From Pseudomonas fluorescens (GTDB lineage: Bacteria > Pseudomonadota > Gammaproteobacteria > Pseudomonadales > Pseudomonadaceae): a stretch of DNA of 64,000 bases. The stretch is from the NCBI RefSeq assembly GCF_902497855.1, contig NZ_CABVHU010000006.1, positions 186,001 to 250,000 of the forward strand. The letters are read 5' to 3'. Below, one piece after another: positions 27,136 to 35,060 of this stretch. The translations under genes and the position numbers were made by a program. Numbering within the stretch: the first letter of the stretch is position 1; each line of letters starts with the position of its first letter. The notes below the pieces were generated by a model. That model worked only from the letters and a program-made list of their open reading frames with translations. It did not search any database and was not told the DNA's origin.

Positions 27136-27680
27136 GGCGGTGTGCCTTGTTCGAAGGAAACCTGCAACCGTTGGAGTTGCCGGGAAAAACCTGCGCGGTA
27201 ACGTGCGGCCGGCGCTCCTCCTGCCGGGCGGTGATAGCGCCCTGCAGTTGACACCCAATCACCGGTGGCGGCGTGATGCTCCTGCAACAGCGCGGCGGTT
27301 ACGGCGAGATTTCGGTAGGGATCGAGGGCTTCGCAGGGACTGGAAAAACGTTGTCCGTGGTAACCCAGGTTGATTTGGCCGAGTCCGGCATCGACCCGCT
27401 TGGAGTCATGTCGGGCGAGGGCCTGAAGCAAAGCGTGACAGGCGGCCTGGCGAGTGGCGAAGCGGTAGGGTGTTCCGGCGATGTTCAGGGTCCAAGGCCA
27501 GGGCAGTAGTCGACCACGGACGTGGATACCACTCTCCTGCAGGGCGATCGCGAATAGCACCGTAGAAGGGATCTCGGCGCCATGCGCCGCCAGTTGGTAC
27601 GCAGGAGGCGGAAGTTCGTCAGCTTGGACGGCGAGCATCGTCAGCATGAGCGCTATACCACTCAGTCGAGGCGTTGCCAT
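27132..27680 (-). CDS. Lytic transglycosylase of the conjugation system
   Basis: 182 aa. A short signal sequence precedes an SLT-type domain with catalytic glutamate in FAIALQESG (near residue 50) and the GLGQINLGYHG motif near residue 100, ending with NLAVTAALLQEH. It would open the peptidoglycan for channel assembly (VirB1-like). Overlaps the upstream gene by 19 bases. Confidence 0.88.
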   Translation of the reverse strand: MATPRLSGIALMLTMLAVQADELPPPAYQLAAHGAEIPSTVLFAIALQESGIHVRGRLLPWPWTLNIAGTPYRFATRQAACHALLQALARHDSKRVDAGLGQINLGYHGQRFSSPCEALDPYRNLAVTAALLQEHHAATGDWVSTAGRYHRPAGGAPAARYRAGFSRQLQRLQVSFEQGTPP

Positions 27681-28381
27681 TGTCCGCTCGCCTGTTGAAA
27701 TGTGGCAGGCAATGGCCCCGGAGCACCTAGGCTGAACCAGCGACCACGGTCATGGTTCAGGGTGATCTGCCGGCGTTGAACCTTGGCCGGATCGATGTCT
27801 GCTTGCCGGGCCCAGCTACGGACACGTTCATCCTCGCCTTGGCTGCCCACCAGGTAGATATCGAATGCCGTGTTACTGCTTTGCAGACGCTGCGCTTCGG
27901 CGGTGCACGCTGGGCAGTGGTCCTCCACAAACAAGGCTTGACGCGGCATGACCGCTGAGCTGGCAGGGGACGGGGATGCCATGCCCTGGATCGGCAGCAG
28001 CCCGGGAAACAGCTTGGCCCAGGCCGCGGTGTAAGCTTTTTGGTAAGCCAACTCGCGCTCGGCGCGTTTGGCTTCCAGCGCTACCTGTAATTCGGCATAG
28101 CGCTGGCGCTCTTGGTCGGTCTGGGCCTCGACCCCGAGTGCGGTCAACGGATCGAGGTTCGGGCTCCAGAAACCGCGTGGGCCGGCTTGGATCTGTTCGA
28201 AGCGCGTCCACTCCTGCTCCGTCAGACCCCAGCTCGCCGCCTGTTCAGAGTCAGAGCGCCCCAGCGGAGCAGACTGCGTGTCCTGGGTCCGTGACTGTGT
28301 CGTGACGGGGTTGCCCATCGCAGCGCCCATGGCCAATAGCGAAGCGAAACAGACGACGGTGGGCAGTAGCGCTCTGTTCAT
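27662..28381 (-). CDS. ICE protein, PFL_4693 family (TIGR03759-like)
   Basis: 239-aa exported protein with signal peptide (LLPTVVCFASLLAMGAAMG). The WGLTEQEWTRFEQI and GFWSPNLDPLTALG blocks are family-specific, followed by an Ala/Lys-rich helix and a thioredoxin-like C-terminal half with a CPAC motif (DHCPACTAEA, near residue 157) that may be redox-active in the periplasm. Confidence 0.87.
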   Translation of the reverse strand: MNRALLPTVVCFASLLAMGAAMGNPVTTQSRTQDTQSAPLGRSDSEQAASWGLTEQEWTRFEQIQAGPRGFWSPNLDPLTALGVEAQTDQERQRYAELQVALEAKRAERELAYQKAYTAAWAKLFPGLLPIQGMASPSPASSAVMPRQALFVEDHCPACTAEAQRLQSSNTAFDIYLVGSQGEDERVRSWARQADIDPAKVQRRQITLNHDRGRWFSLGAPGPLPATFQQASGQWQRLD

Positions 28382-28390
28382 GATCGCTTC

Positions 28391-29062
28391 TCAAGGGAGG
28401 TGCACGGTCTGGTCTGGCTGAGTGGCCACCGCGAAGATGGCTGAGTTCGACTCCAGCACTTTCAGGTGCCAGGCTCCGAGCTGCTCGCCGCTATGCAGCA
28501 GCCGGACATCCGTGAGCGAGCGACTGTCATGAGGTGCGACCGCCAGAAAGCGCTCACCCCCGCGGGACTCGACACTCAATACTGAAAACGGTGGCGAGAG
28601 CGGGGTGGGTTTGGGGCGAGCGGTCTTTTTCGGTTTGGTTACAGAGGGCGTCGGCGAGGGGGGGGATGGCTGGGTCTTGTGCTCCAGGAGCTGCTGCTCG
28701 ACCTGTTCAAGGCGTGCGCGCAGCGCTGTCAGGTCTGCCTGGGTGGCGCGGGCTGCGAGACCATCACGCAGTTCCTGTATCTCTTGCGCCCACTGATCCA
28801 ACATCGGATCGAGGGTATTGGCCTGTTGCTCACCAGTATCGACCATCTGCTTCAGGTCTTTCAGCGCGTACTGCAGCTTCTCCTGGGCATCCTTGAGGGC
28901 GCTTGAATCATGTTGCAGGGTGTCCAGGGTTTGTAGGTGATGGGTGTTCGTGCTCTGCAGTTCGGCCACGCGTTGATACTGGTTATACAAACCACCGCTC
29001 AGGCCGGCGACCGCCAAGCAAAGCAGCCCAATGATGAGGGTTTGAAACGTCGAGGCTCTCAT
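28391..29062 (-). CDS. Coiled-coil inner membrane protein of the ICE pilL-traD operon
   Basis: 223 aa. Membrane anchor at 8-27 (TLIIGLLCLAVAGLSGGLYN), a coiled coil at about 30-130, a Pro/Lys-rich linker (SPPSPTPSVTKPKKTARPKP) and a C-terminal beta domain similar in layout to PilP/TraP proteins. Overlaps pilL by 4 bases. Precise role unknown. Confidence 0.75.
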   Translation of the reverse strand: MRASTFQTLIIGLLCLAVAGLSGGLYNQYQRVAELQSTNTHHLQTLDTLQHDSSALKDAQEKLQYALKDLKQMVDTGEQQANTLDPMLDQWAQEIQELRDGLAARATQADLTALRARLEQVEQQLLEHKTQPSPPSPTPSVTKPKKTARPKPTPLSPPFSVLSVESRGGERFLAVAPHDSRSLTDVRLLHSGEQLGAWHLKVLESNSAIFAVATQPDQTVHLP

Positions 29063-29601
29063 GGGCGTGCCTCCAACAGATGGGGCAAGACGGGTGTGAT
29101 CAGCGCGACGCCGGCCTCCGTTTTCTGCTGTTCGAAGCAGACTGAACGGCTGACTTCGTCGGTCGTGAGTTGCCAGGCGGGGCCAGCGAGCACTTGCAGC
29201 GCGCGGCGCAAAGAGATCGGGCCGAGCCGGTAATGGGCCGCGGGCAGGGGCCGAGTAAACAGCACCCTCACCGACGCGGTAACGGGGCAGAGCGCATAGC
29301 CCGAGCGCAGCAATACGTACAGCAATGCATCCTGCACTGAAGGGTTCAGGCTGGACGGGATGCTCACGTCAATGATTTGGGCAAGAAGATCGCGTTGTTC
29401 CGTGGTGGGCTCGGTGCTGACCAGCGTGTAGCGGCCATAACGAAGCTCTGCCGGATGGCTTTCTTCGGCTATGCCCCTCGAGTGCTGGGCCCGATTGGAG
29501 CCACTGTCGATCGCTGGATGGGTCGGCAAAGGGTTGGGGATTTGCGCGGTGCAGGCGCTCAACAAACCCAGCAGGCAGACAGGCGTGAAAAAACGCTCCA
29601 T
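29059..29601 (-). CDS. pilL: PilL-like lipoprotein, PFGI-1 class (TIGR03748-like)
   Basis: 180 aa. Lipoprotein signal with LLSAC near residues 13-17, then GRYTLVSTEPTTEQRDLLAQ and PSVQDALLYVLLRSGYALC, the conserved PilL N-terminal domain of type IVB conjugative pilus systems. The rest of a pil cluster is absent. First gene of the operon that continues to traD. Its Shine-Dalgarno TGAGG lies in the 3' arm of the hairpin at 29610-29645, 8 bases before ATG 29601. Confidence 0.88.
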   Translation of the reverse strand: MERFFTPVCLLGLLSACTAQIPNPLPTHPAIDSGSNRAQHSRGIAEESHPAELRYGRYTLVSTEPTTEQRDLLAQIIDVSIPSSLNPSVQDALLYVLLRSGYALCPVTASVRVLFTRPLPAAHYRLGPISLRRALQVLAGPAWQLTTDEVSRSVCFEQQKTEAGVALITPVLPHLLEARP

Positions 29602-29603
29602 GG

Positions 29604-29645
29604 AAAAAACCTCATGTCAGATTCAGTGCAGAACCTGACATGAGG
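29604..29645 (-). terminator. Terminator hairpin immediately preceding pilL and containing its ribosome binding site
   Basis: On the minus strand an 11-bp perfect stem (CCTCATGTCAG / CTGACATGAGG) extended by TTC/GAA after a mismatch is followed by TTTTTT, then CC and the pilL ATG. It looks like a classical intrinsic terminator for the upstream gene, but its 3' arm also supplies the pilL Shine-Dalgarno. Confidence 0.8.
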
Positions 29646-29707
29646 TGAAGGAGCGATTCAGTGAGAAAGTTGATTCAAGGTGGGTCGTGTTAACGCTGAA
29701 CACTTTG

Positions 29708-30454
29708 CTATTCATCGAAAATGGCGAGCCCATCCAAGACGGCAGCGTCGGGGTCGAAGATCAACAATCGCACATCCGCCAATGCCGGCAAATACAGTAC
29801 GTTGACCAAGGCTTCCGGTGTGCCTGCGTCGAGTTGTTCTTGTCTCAAGCTCGAATAACGATTGCCCTCAATGTTCAACAAGTTCTCGTCCGTCCATGGC
29901 GTGCCGATCAGTTTGCAACCGATACCGCAGCAATCTGGCAGCGTAAAAAGCTCGAACAAGAGGCCGGTTTGCCGCAGAGCGAAGTTACTGACCCACTCCT
30001 CCAGATAAAGCATCGCTTCTTCGGGAAGGTGCGCGGTACTGATTTCCCAGGCTCGACTGTAGTGTCCCGTTTCGAAGCTCAAGCGATGGACCATGGCTTG
30101 GGCCTCTTCCAGGGAGTACAGATCACCGAGGTGATGCCGCTCGTTGAGCATTTCGCCCATCACAGCGTAGATCACTTGGCGCACTAGCCCGCTGGACTGA
30201 CAGCGTTCATCCAAATTATCCGGAATGGAGTGGCCTTCGCTGATCACGGCGAAATCGTCATTGAACAGGCAGGGGAACAGTTGCAGCGCGTCGTCGGGCA
30301 GATGAGTTTGTGCGTCATGCACTGGTCGAAAGCAGGGAGGGCAGTCGTCTTCGTAGGTGATCAGTAGCAGCCGTTCGATATGAAGGTTGTCGTAACCGCG
30401 AGCAAATGGAGTTGAGGTCGTCAACAGGGCTGGGGCTTGGTGTGTGGGGTTCAT
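29708..30454 (-). CDS. Hypothetical ICE accessory protein
   Basis: 248-aa acidic soluble protein without recognised domains. Contains two close cysteine pairs (EDDCPPCFRPVHD and DCCGIGCKLIG). TGGAGAA lies 7 bases before ATG 30454. It follows radC in the same orientation, in the variable block between the conjugation and DNA maintenance modules, and ends just before the terminator in front of pilL. Confidence 0.65.
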   Translation of the reverse strand: MNPTHQAPALLTTSTPFARGYDNLHIERLLLITYEDDCPPCFRPVHDAQTHLPDDALQLFPCLFNDDFAVISEGHSIPDNLDERCQSSGLVRQVIYAVMGEMLNERHHLGDLYSLEEAQAMVHRLSFETGHYSRAWEISTAHLPEEAMLYLEEWVSNFALRQTGLLFELFTLPDCCGIGCKLIGTPWTDENLLNIEGNRYSSLRQEQLDAGTPEALVNVLYLPALADVRLLIFDPDAAVLDGLAIFDE

Positions 30455-30506
30455 GAGGGTTCTCCAGAATGATAATGGACAAGGCGCCCGAAGACGCCTG
30501 TGAGGG

Positions 30507-30662
30507 TTAAAGCCAGCCGTGTTCGGCAAGAGAAAGTGGACGACCTTCACCCACGATGAAGTGATCCAGTACGCGCACTTCGATCAAGGCCAAGGCCTCT
30601 TTCAGCCGTGCAGTCAAGACGTGATCCGCCTGGCTGGGTTCTGTACAACCTGACGGGTGGTT
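30507..30662 (-). pseudogene. radC: radC, 3' fragment separated by the RIT element
   Basis: Encodes the last 51 residues of a RadC/JAB-domain protein, including the metal-binding HxHx(10)D motif [13 protein letters not shown] (first H of the motif is in the 5' fragment), then [20 protein letters not shown] and a stop. Joining residue His of the 5' fragment (34293) directly to Asn here restores AAIFVHNHPSG in frame, giving a 164-aa protein, normal for ICE RadC proteins. It has no start codon of its own and should be inactive. Confidence 0.92.
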
Positions 30663-30669
30663 ATGAACA
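30663..30669. repeat. 7-bp direct repeat at left end of RIT element
   Basis: ATGAACA, identical to 34293-34299. One copy reconstitutes the uninterrupted radC, so this is a target duplication or the crossover core. Confidence 0.85.
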
Positions 30670-30737
30670 TTATGTGCCCCGTTTTCTTATGTGTCCGAAG
30701 GCGGCGACACCGGCGTAGATCAAGGATTTCGGCCCAG
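30670..30737 (+). repeat. RIT left terminal inverted repeat
   Basis: 68 bases beginning TTATGTGCCCCGTTTT, an exact inverted copy of 34200-34267. Contains TTATGTG twice (30670 and again near 30686, as TTATGTGTCC), possibly recombinase binding subsites. Confidence 0.93.
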
Positions 30738-30867
30738 TCGCAGGAGACATAACGGGCGAGCCGCCAAGACGGCGAATCCCCGCCCGATCGGCAGATGGAT
30801 GGTTGTTGTGAGGCTGGACGATCAAGCGAAGCGAAAGCAGGTCGTTCAGCCCAGCCGCGGGTCGTGA

Positions 30868-31884
30868 CTACAAGGACGACAGCCAGGCTAGCATTGCGGC
30901 ATCGTCCTGCCACGCGGGTTTGCGCGAGCGTCCCAGGCTTGCAGTGACGGGCTCGCACAGCTCCAGAGCATCGGTCTTCATGCGGATGGTGATCTCGGCA
31001 TACCGGTTGGTCGTCTCCAGCCTGACGTGCCCCAGCCAGCCCCGAATGACATTTACCTCGACGCCAGCTTCGAGCAGATGAACCGCGGTGGTATGCCGAA
31101 ACACATGCGGCGTGACCCGGACCTGCGAAAAGGGCCTGGCCGAGGCCTCCCAGGCCTGCGCAAGGTGGCGGATGCGCTTGTAGATACCGAAGCGGGTCAT
31201 CGGCGCTCCGCCCGTCCCGACGAACACCGACTCGGCTGGCCCCAAGGAGGCGGCGCGTTCGTCCAGCATGGCTTGCAAGGCCTTTGCTGTCTGGCTCCAC
31301 AAGGGGCAGGTCCGCCACTTCAAGCCTTTGCCCAGCAATCGAACCTGGGCGGGCAACTGCAAATCGAGCTGGCCGACCGTCAACTGGGCTACTTCGGAGA
31401 CTCGTGCCCCCGTGTTGTACAGCAGCATCAAGAGCGCGCGATCGCGTATCGAGAGCCTGTCCTGAGCGGGAATGCTGGCGAACAAGGCTTCGACTTCATC
31501 GCGTGCCAGAAACTTCATCTCCGGCAGAGGGCAGCGCTTCATCGGAATGGCCGCGACCTTTGCGCAGGACGGTAGCATCTCGGGGACTGTGCGGCCGATG
31601 TACTCGTAGAGCGCGTGCAGCGCCGCCAGGCGCTGGTTGCGCGTGCTGATGGCGTTGCCACGTTCTACCTCCATGTTGCGCAGGAAAGCTAGCACCGCGT
31701 GGTAGTCCAGATGTTCCAGCTCCAGTTCGCTTACGCCCCGGTGATGCGCTCTGGCGACGAAGACCAGGAACAGGCGCAGGCTGTCGCGATAACTGCGGAT
31801 AGTGCTGGGCTGCAAGCCCTTGTGCCGGGGAAGGTAGTCTAGGATGTAGCCATGGATGACCGATGAAAAACTCTGGAGTTTCAT
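30868..31884 (-). CDS. RIT tyrosine recombinase, third gene (RitC position)
   Basis: 338-aa phage-integrase family recombinase. N-terminal SAM-like DNA-binding domain (about 1-110) and C-terminal catalytic domain with the Arg in LLYNTGARVSEVAQL, the H-x-x-R in PHVFRHTTAVHLLE, the second His in IRGWLGHVRLETT and the nucleophile Tyr in NRYAEI. All catalytic residues are present. Overlaps the middle gene by 4 bases, indicating coupled translation of all three. Confidence 0.92.
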   Translation of the reverse strand: MKLQSFSSVIHGYILDYLPRHKGLQPSTIRSYRDSLRLFLVFVARAHHRGVSELELEHLDYHAVLAFLRNMEVERGNAISTRNQRLAALHALYEYIGRTVPEMLPSCAKVAAIPMKRCPLPEMKFLARDEVEALFASIPAQDRLSIRDRALLMLLYNTGARVSEVAQLTVGQLDLQLPAQVRLLGKGLKWRTCPLWSQTAKALQAMLDERAASLGPAESVFVGTGGAPMTRFGIYKRIRHLAQAWEASARPFSQVRVTPHVFRHTTAVHLLEAGVEVNVIRGWLGHVRLETTNRYAEITIRMKTDALELCEPVTASLGRSRKPAWQDDAAMLAWLSSL

Positions 31885-32873
31885 GGCGCCACCTCTTCGG
31901 CAAGCAAGGGTGCAAAGACCTCGAAGCGCTGGTTGGCAGCACTGAGCAGGTCACTGGTGATGGTCAGGTACACGGCCGTGCTGGCTGGGTTGACGTGCCC
32001 GAGGAAGGTCGACAGGTGATGCAGGCGATCGGCAGGCGCAATCCCCTGGCGATACCACCTCAGCAGCGTTCGGACTGCAAACGAATGACGCAGTCCGTGG
32101 ACATGCGGTCCGAAGACACCGGCTGGGACATCCAGGGCCAATTGCGGCAGCAGGTCATCGCGGAACGTATTGCGGATGCTGTTCGTGCTGATGGGGTCTC
32201 GCCCATTCCAGGAGAACAGGAAACAGGCACCCGCGCAGGCATAACCTCGGGCCTCGCGTAGGACCAAATAGCCGCGCAGCCTGGCAGCCAGCTTGGGACC
32301 GAATGGCACCAGCCTGTCCTTGCCAAACTTGGTGTTTCGGATCTCCAGGACTTCGCGCTCCGTATCTACGTCGCCCCATTGCAGGCGGGCTACCTCGCTA
32401 ACCCGAAGGCCGAGGCCGGCCAGCAAGGCGAAGATCATCTCGTAGGTGGCGCCCCGCAGCGGCGCGCGCGAGTTGTCCTGCAATGCCTTGGCATGGACCA
32501 GCAGTTGTCGGATGGCCTCGGGCGGGAACAGGAAAGGTAGCCGCCGGGCCGTCTGCGGCTGCACCCTGGCTTGTACAGGGGACGCCGCGAGCAGCTGCTG
32601 ACTGACGGTCCAGTCGAACAGCCGTCGCACATGGCTCAGCAAGTTGTTGTAGCTGCGTGGGTTGGTGCGATGACGAGAGACCAGGAAGGCCTGCAGGCAT
32701 CCGGCATCGATCACCTCAATGCTTTCGATGCCTTGCTCATCCAGGAACCGGTCGAGCAGACGCAGCTGGCGGTCTTCGTTGGCGAACTTGCATCCCATGG
32801 CCCGCTTGGCGCGCAGATACTGTTCGATGTGAGGTGCGAGGGGGCTGTGAAAACCATTCCAGTGAGCGGTCAT
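31881..32873 (-). CDS. RIT tyrosine recombinase, second gene (RitB position)
   Basis: 330-aa tyrosine recombinase. Catalytic Arg in LLAGLGLRVSEVARLQWGDV, H-x-x-R in VHGLRHSFAVRTLL, His in LSTFLGHVNPASTAVYLTI with the Tyr nucleophile VYL. Both flanks overlap the neighbouring recombinases by 4 bases. The N-terminal domain differs from that of the other two, consistent with three subfamilies acting as a set. Confidence 0.92.
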   Translation of the reverse strand: MTAHWNGFHSPLAPHIEQYLRAKRAMGCKFANEDRQLRLLDRFLDEQGIESIEVIDAGCLQAFLVSRHRTNPRSYNNLLSHVRRLFDWTVSQQLLAASPVQARVQPQTARRLPFLFPPEAIRQLLVHAKALQDNSRAPLRGATYEMIFALLAGLGLRVSEVARLQWGDVDTEREVLEIRNTKFGKDRLVPFGPKLAARLRGYLVLREARGYACAGACFLFSWNGRDPISTNSIRNTFRDDLLPQLALDVPAGVFGPHVHGLRHSFAVRTLLRWYRQGIAPADRLHHLSTFLGHVNPASTAVYLTITSDLLSAANQRFEVFAPLLAEEVAP

Positions 32874-34138
32874 AACACATCCTCCGCGGTTGCGATGACC
32901 AGTTCGCGCAGCTTGTGCAGCGCCACCTTGCCGTAGATCAATGTGGAAGCCGGGCTGCGGTGGCCGACGTAGTCGCCGATGACCTTGAAGGGGACGTCGG
33001 CCTCGACGAGATGCTGCACACAGGCGTGGCGCAGGGTGTGTGATCCCGCCCGGGACACCTGGATGTTGGCGGCCCGTAGTCGGATGCCGACCATCGATGA
33101 AACCGTGGTGTGCCGCATGGGCGCGTAGGGTGACCTGGCCGTGAGAAAGGCTTGGCGATGCGCCACGTCGGTGCGTCGAACCTGCAGATACTCAATGACC
33201 GCTTCGCCGACTGTCGCCGAGAGTGGATAGCGGGTCGAGTGCCCGCCTTTGCGCATGGGAATACTGACCTGGGCGTGCTTCCAGTCGAAGTCGTCCAGGC
33301 AGAGGGCCGCGATCTCCCTGGCACGCAGCCCATAGCTGGCCAGCAGCACCAGAATGGCATAGTCGCGCTTACCCAGGTCCGAGCGCCGATCGATGCTGGC
33401 AAGCAGTCGCTTGACATCCTCCCAGCGAATGGCGCGAGGAATGGAGGCCTGCCTGTAGCTGCGCCCGCGCGGCACACTGTGCACGAGATCCGTGACCACG
33501 ATGCCCTCTCGGTGCAGATAGCGGAGAAAGACGCGCAAGGCCCCTGCGCTGTTGAGCATGCCGGATTTGTGTAGGGTTTTTGCGCGCTCGCTGAGGAAAT
33601 TGGTGATGCAAGCAGGCGTCAGTCCGGCCAAGGCGATACCGGCTTGCGCTAGGTACGACTCGAATGGACGCAGCGTGTAGATGTAATTGTGCAGTGTGGT
33701 ACGGAGCAACCCCTTCTCCTCCACCAGAAAGGTGAAAAAGCCCGGGACGGAGACGGAAAACGGCATGGCGGGCTTATTGCTCGGTCGCGTGTAGCCGGAC
33801 AAGGCCACGCACAACATCCGCTCTACGGGAATACGGCTTTGCGCGACAACTGCCGCCCTGTCCTGGGCGTTCTTGCACCAGCCGCCATGTTCGGCCTTCC
33901 ATCGTTCGACGAAAGGATCGACATGATCGGGAAGCTCCTGCAACTGCGTAGCGCCTCTTGCGATGGCGAAATCGTTGAAGTGCGCGAGCGCCCGGACATG
34001 CTGCCGAATCGTGTCATTGGATGTGTGCTGCTCGTCGAGCGACTGGACGTAACGCTCGATCTGCGGGCCCAGCCACAGGGCCTTGATGCGGTCAATCGCC
34101 TTAAACGACCGAAAGTGATGTTCCAACATGACAACCAC
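32870..34138 (-). CDS. RIT tyrosine recombinase, first gene (RitA position)
   Basis: 422 aa, the longest of the trio. Catalytic domain with Arg in LLASYGLRAREIAALC, H-x-x-R in GSHTLRHACVQHLVE, His in IGDYVGHRSPAS and Tyr in LIYGKVAL. The N-terminal ~200 residues carry an extra region with LEHHFRSFKAIDRIKALWLG. First gene of the operon; it starts about 60 bases inside the right terminal repeat, so the promoter probably overlaps that repeat. Confidence 0.92.
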   Translation of the reverse strand: MVVMLEHHFRSFKAIDRIKALWLGPQIERYVQSLDEQHTSNDTIRQHVRALAHFNDFAIARGATQLQELPDHVDPFVERWKAEHGGWCKNAQDRAAVVAQSRIPVERMLCVALSGYTRPSNKPAMPFSVSVPGFFTFLVEEKGLLRTTLHNYIYTLRPFESYLAQAGIALAGLTPACITNFLSERAKTLHKSGMLNSAGALRVFLRYLHREGIVVTDLVHSVPRGRSYRQASIPRAIRWEDVKRLLASIDRRSDLGKRDYAILVLLASYGLRAREIAALCLDDFDWKHAQVSIPMRKGGHSTRYPLSATVGEAVIEYLQVRRTDVAHRQAFLTARSPYAPMRHTTVSSMVGIRLRAANIQVSRAGSHTLRHACVQHLVEADVPFKVIGDYVGHRSPASTLIYGKVALHKLRELVIATAEDVL

Positions 34139-34199
34139 CTCTCTAGAAAAGCGAAGGAGATGTCATGCTGCGCTTGGCCTGCGGTTATGTGCCCTGATG

Positions 34200-34267
34200 C
34201 TGGGCCGAAATCCTTGATCTACGCCGGTGTCGCCGCCTTCGGACACATAAGAAAACGGGGCACATAA
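34200..34267 (-). repeat. RIT right terminal inverted repeat
   Basis: Exact inverted copy of 30670-30737. It reads outward to radC and inward to the first recombinase gene, so it may supply its promoter and recombinase binding sites. Confidence 0.93.
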
Positions 34268-34271
34268 CTGC

Positions 34272-34295
34272 CATTTTGTGGCGCGCCACAAAATG
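34272..34295. repeat. 24-bp perfect palindrome at the RIT right end
   Basis: Two 12-base half sites, CATTTTGTGGCG and its complement, meet without spacer. It lies 4 bases outside the right inverted repeat, and its last three bases are shared with the ATGAACA direct repeat. Absent at the left end. Confidence 0.85.
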
Positions 34296-34299
34296 AACA
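34293..34299. repeat. 7-bp direct repeat at right end of RIT element
   Basis: ATGAACA, identical to 30663-30669; codes Val-His of radC on the minus strand. Confidence 0.85.
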
Positions 34300-34631
34300 A
34301 AAATGGCGGCCGCAGCGTTATGCGCTAGGGAACGCTTGACGACTTGGCGGGGGTAAACGCTGGCGCCATCAATACTGCCGTGAAAGAGGACTTCGAACGC
34401 CAACACCCGGTGTTTGGCATCGAGAAATATCACACCGAAGACTTCATGCTCTTGTTGCACAAGATGCAGTTTTAGGTATGAGGCCACAGCGTCAGGCGAC
34501 GTCAGGTTAGGGCCGCGGGCGAACAGCCGACGATCCAGAATATGCAGTGCTTCGTCGATCACCTGGTTTTCTTGGACGATACGATCAGCCTCGAAATCCG
34601 AGGTCTCAATCAGTGTGAGTTGGGTGCTCAT
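34293..34631 (-). pseudogene. radC: radC, 5' fragment separated by the RIT element
   Basis: First 113 residues of Rad[20 protein letters not shown], then the JAB domain start [21 protein letters not shown] and [14 protein letters not shown], ending at the insertion point. Translation runs on into the element and stops at 34185, giving a 148-aa chimera without the metal site. GGAGGT precedes the ATG at 34631. RadC-like proteins of ICEs are JAB metalloenzyme homologues of unclear function; loss is evidently tolerated. Confidence 0.92.
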
Positions 34632-34731
34632 GGTGGTACCTCCGAAGGGAACAATCAGGGGTACACGCCCGAGGGGAGTGGTGTCCCCGAGGTGGGTGTG
34701 GAGTCGTGGGTGTTAGCAGATGGCGCGCTGT

Positions 34732-34989
34732 TTACAGCCGCGTGAATCGGTGGCGTTGACCGTGTAGGTGTGAACCACAACCGTCGCAGGGCAACGGGGA
34801 AAAGGCTTTTATTCCCCAGCCAGTTTCGGGATCGAAGTCGGCACTGATGGGCATTAACCGAACCAGTCCTCGATGGATGCCGGCGATGCGTTTCTCAATT
34901 TCATCCGTCGTGTAATAGAGCGATAACGTGCTGTAGTCCTCGTAAGCCGTAGCGAACAGGCAGTCGTCGCAAAGCCAGAAGGATTCCAT
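34732..34989 (-). CDS. Small hypothetical ICE protein with two CxxC motifs
   Basis: 85 aa. CDDC near residue 7 and CDGC near residue 68, followed by a His-rich tail (SHLHGQRHRF), suggest a zinc-binding site. AGGAGA lies 8 bases before ATG 34989. Lies between DUF3577 and radC genes, a regular resident of this ICE block; function unknown. Confidence 0.7.
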   Translation of the reverse strand: MESFWLCDDCLFATAYEDYSTLSLYYTTDEIEKRIAGIHRGLVRLMPISADFDPETGWGIKAFSPLPCDGCGSHLHGQRHRFTRL

Positions 34990-35016
34990 GTTGGTTCTCC
35001 TGTGCGGATTGAAGAA

Positions 35017-35038
35017 AAGGCGCTCGACGGAGCGCCTT
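35017..35038 (-). terminator. Hairpin after the DUF3577 gene
   Basis: AAGGCGCTC / GAGCGCCTT stem with a GACG loop; on the minus strand a TTTTC tract follows. Likely terminator or attenuator between DUF3577 and the downstream small gene. Confidence 0.6.
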
Positions 35039-35060
35039 GATGAGGAACATCGTGGACTGT

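Larger units (their letters stand above)
30670..34292. mobile_element. Recombinase-in-trio (RIT) element inserted in radC
   Basis: 3.6-kb unit holding three overlapping tyrosine recombinase genes on the minus strand, bounded by 68-bp perfect terminal inverted repeats (30670-30737 and 34200-34267). ATGAACA directly repeats on both flanks. At the right end an extra ~25 bases, almost all part of a perfect palindrome, lie between the terminal repeat and the target. Three adjacent tyrosine recombinases plus long inverted repeats define RIT elements. Perfect repeats, intact catalytic residues and a cleanly restorable radC suggest a recent, possibly still mobile, insertion. Confidence 0.93.

Noticed and set aside
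30614..31318. 234-codon minus-strand frame overlapping the third recombinase and radC end
   Set aside because: Out of frame with an intact tyrosine recombinase that has all catalytic residues; no homologous motifs.
34185..34631. 148-aa frame that looks like a complete gene
   Set aside because: It is the radC 5' fragment reading into the RIT element; only the first 113 residues are RadC.
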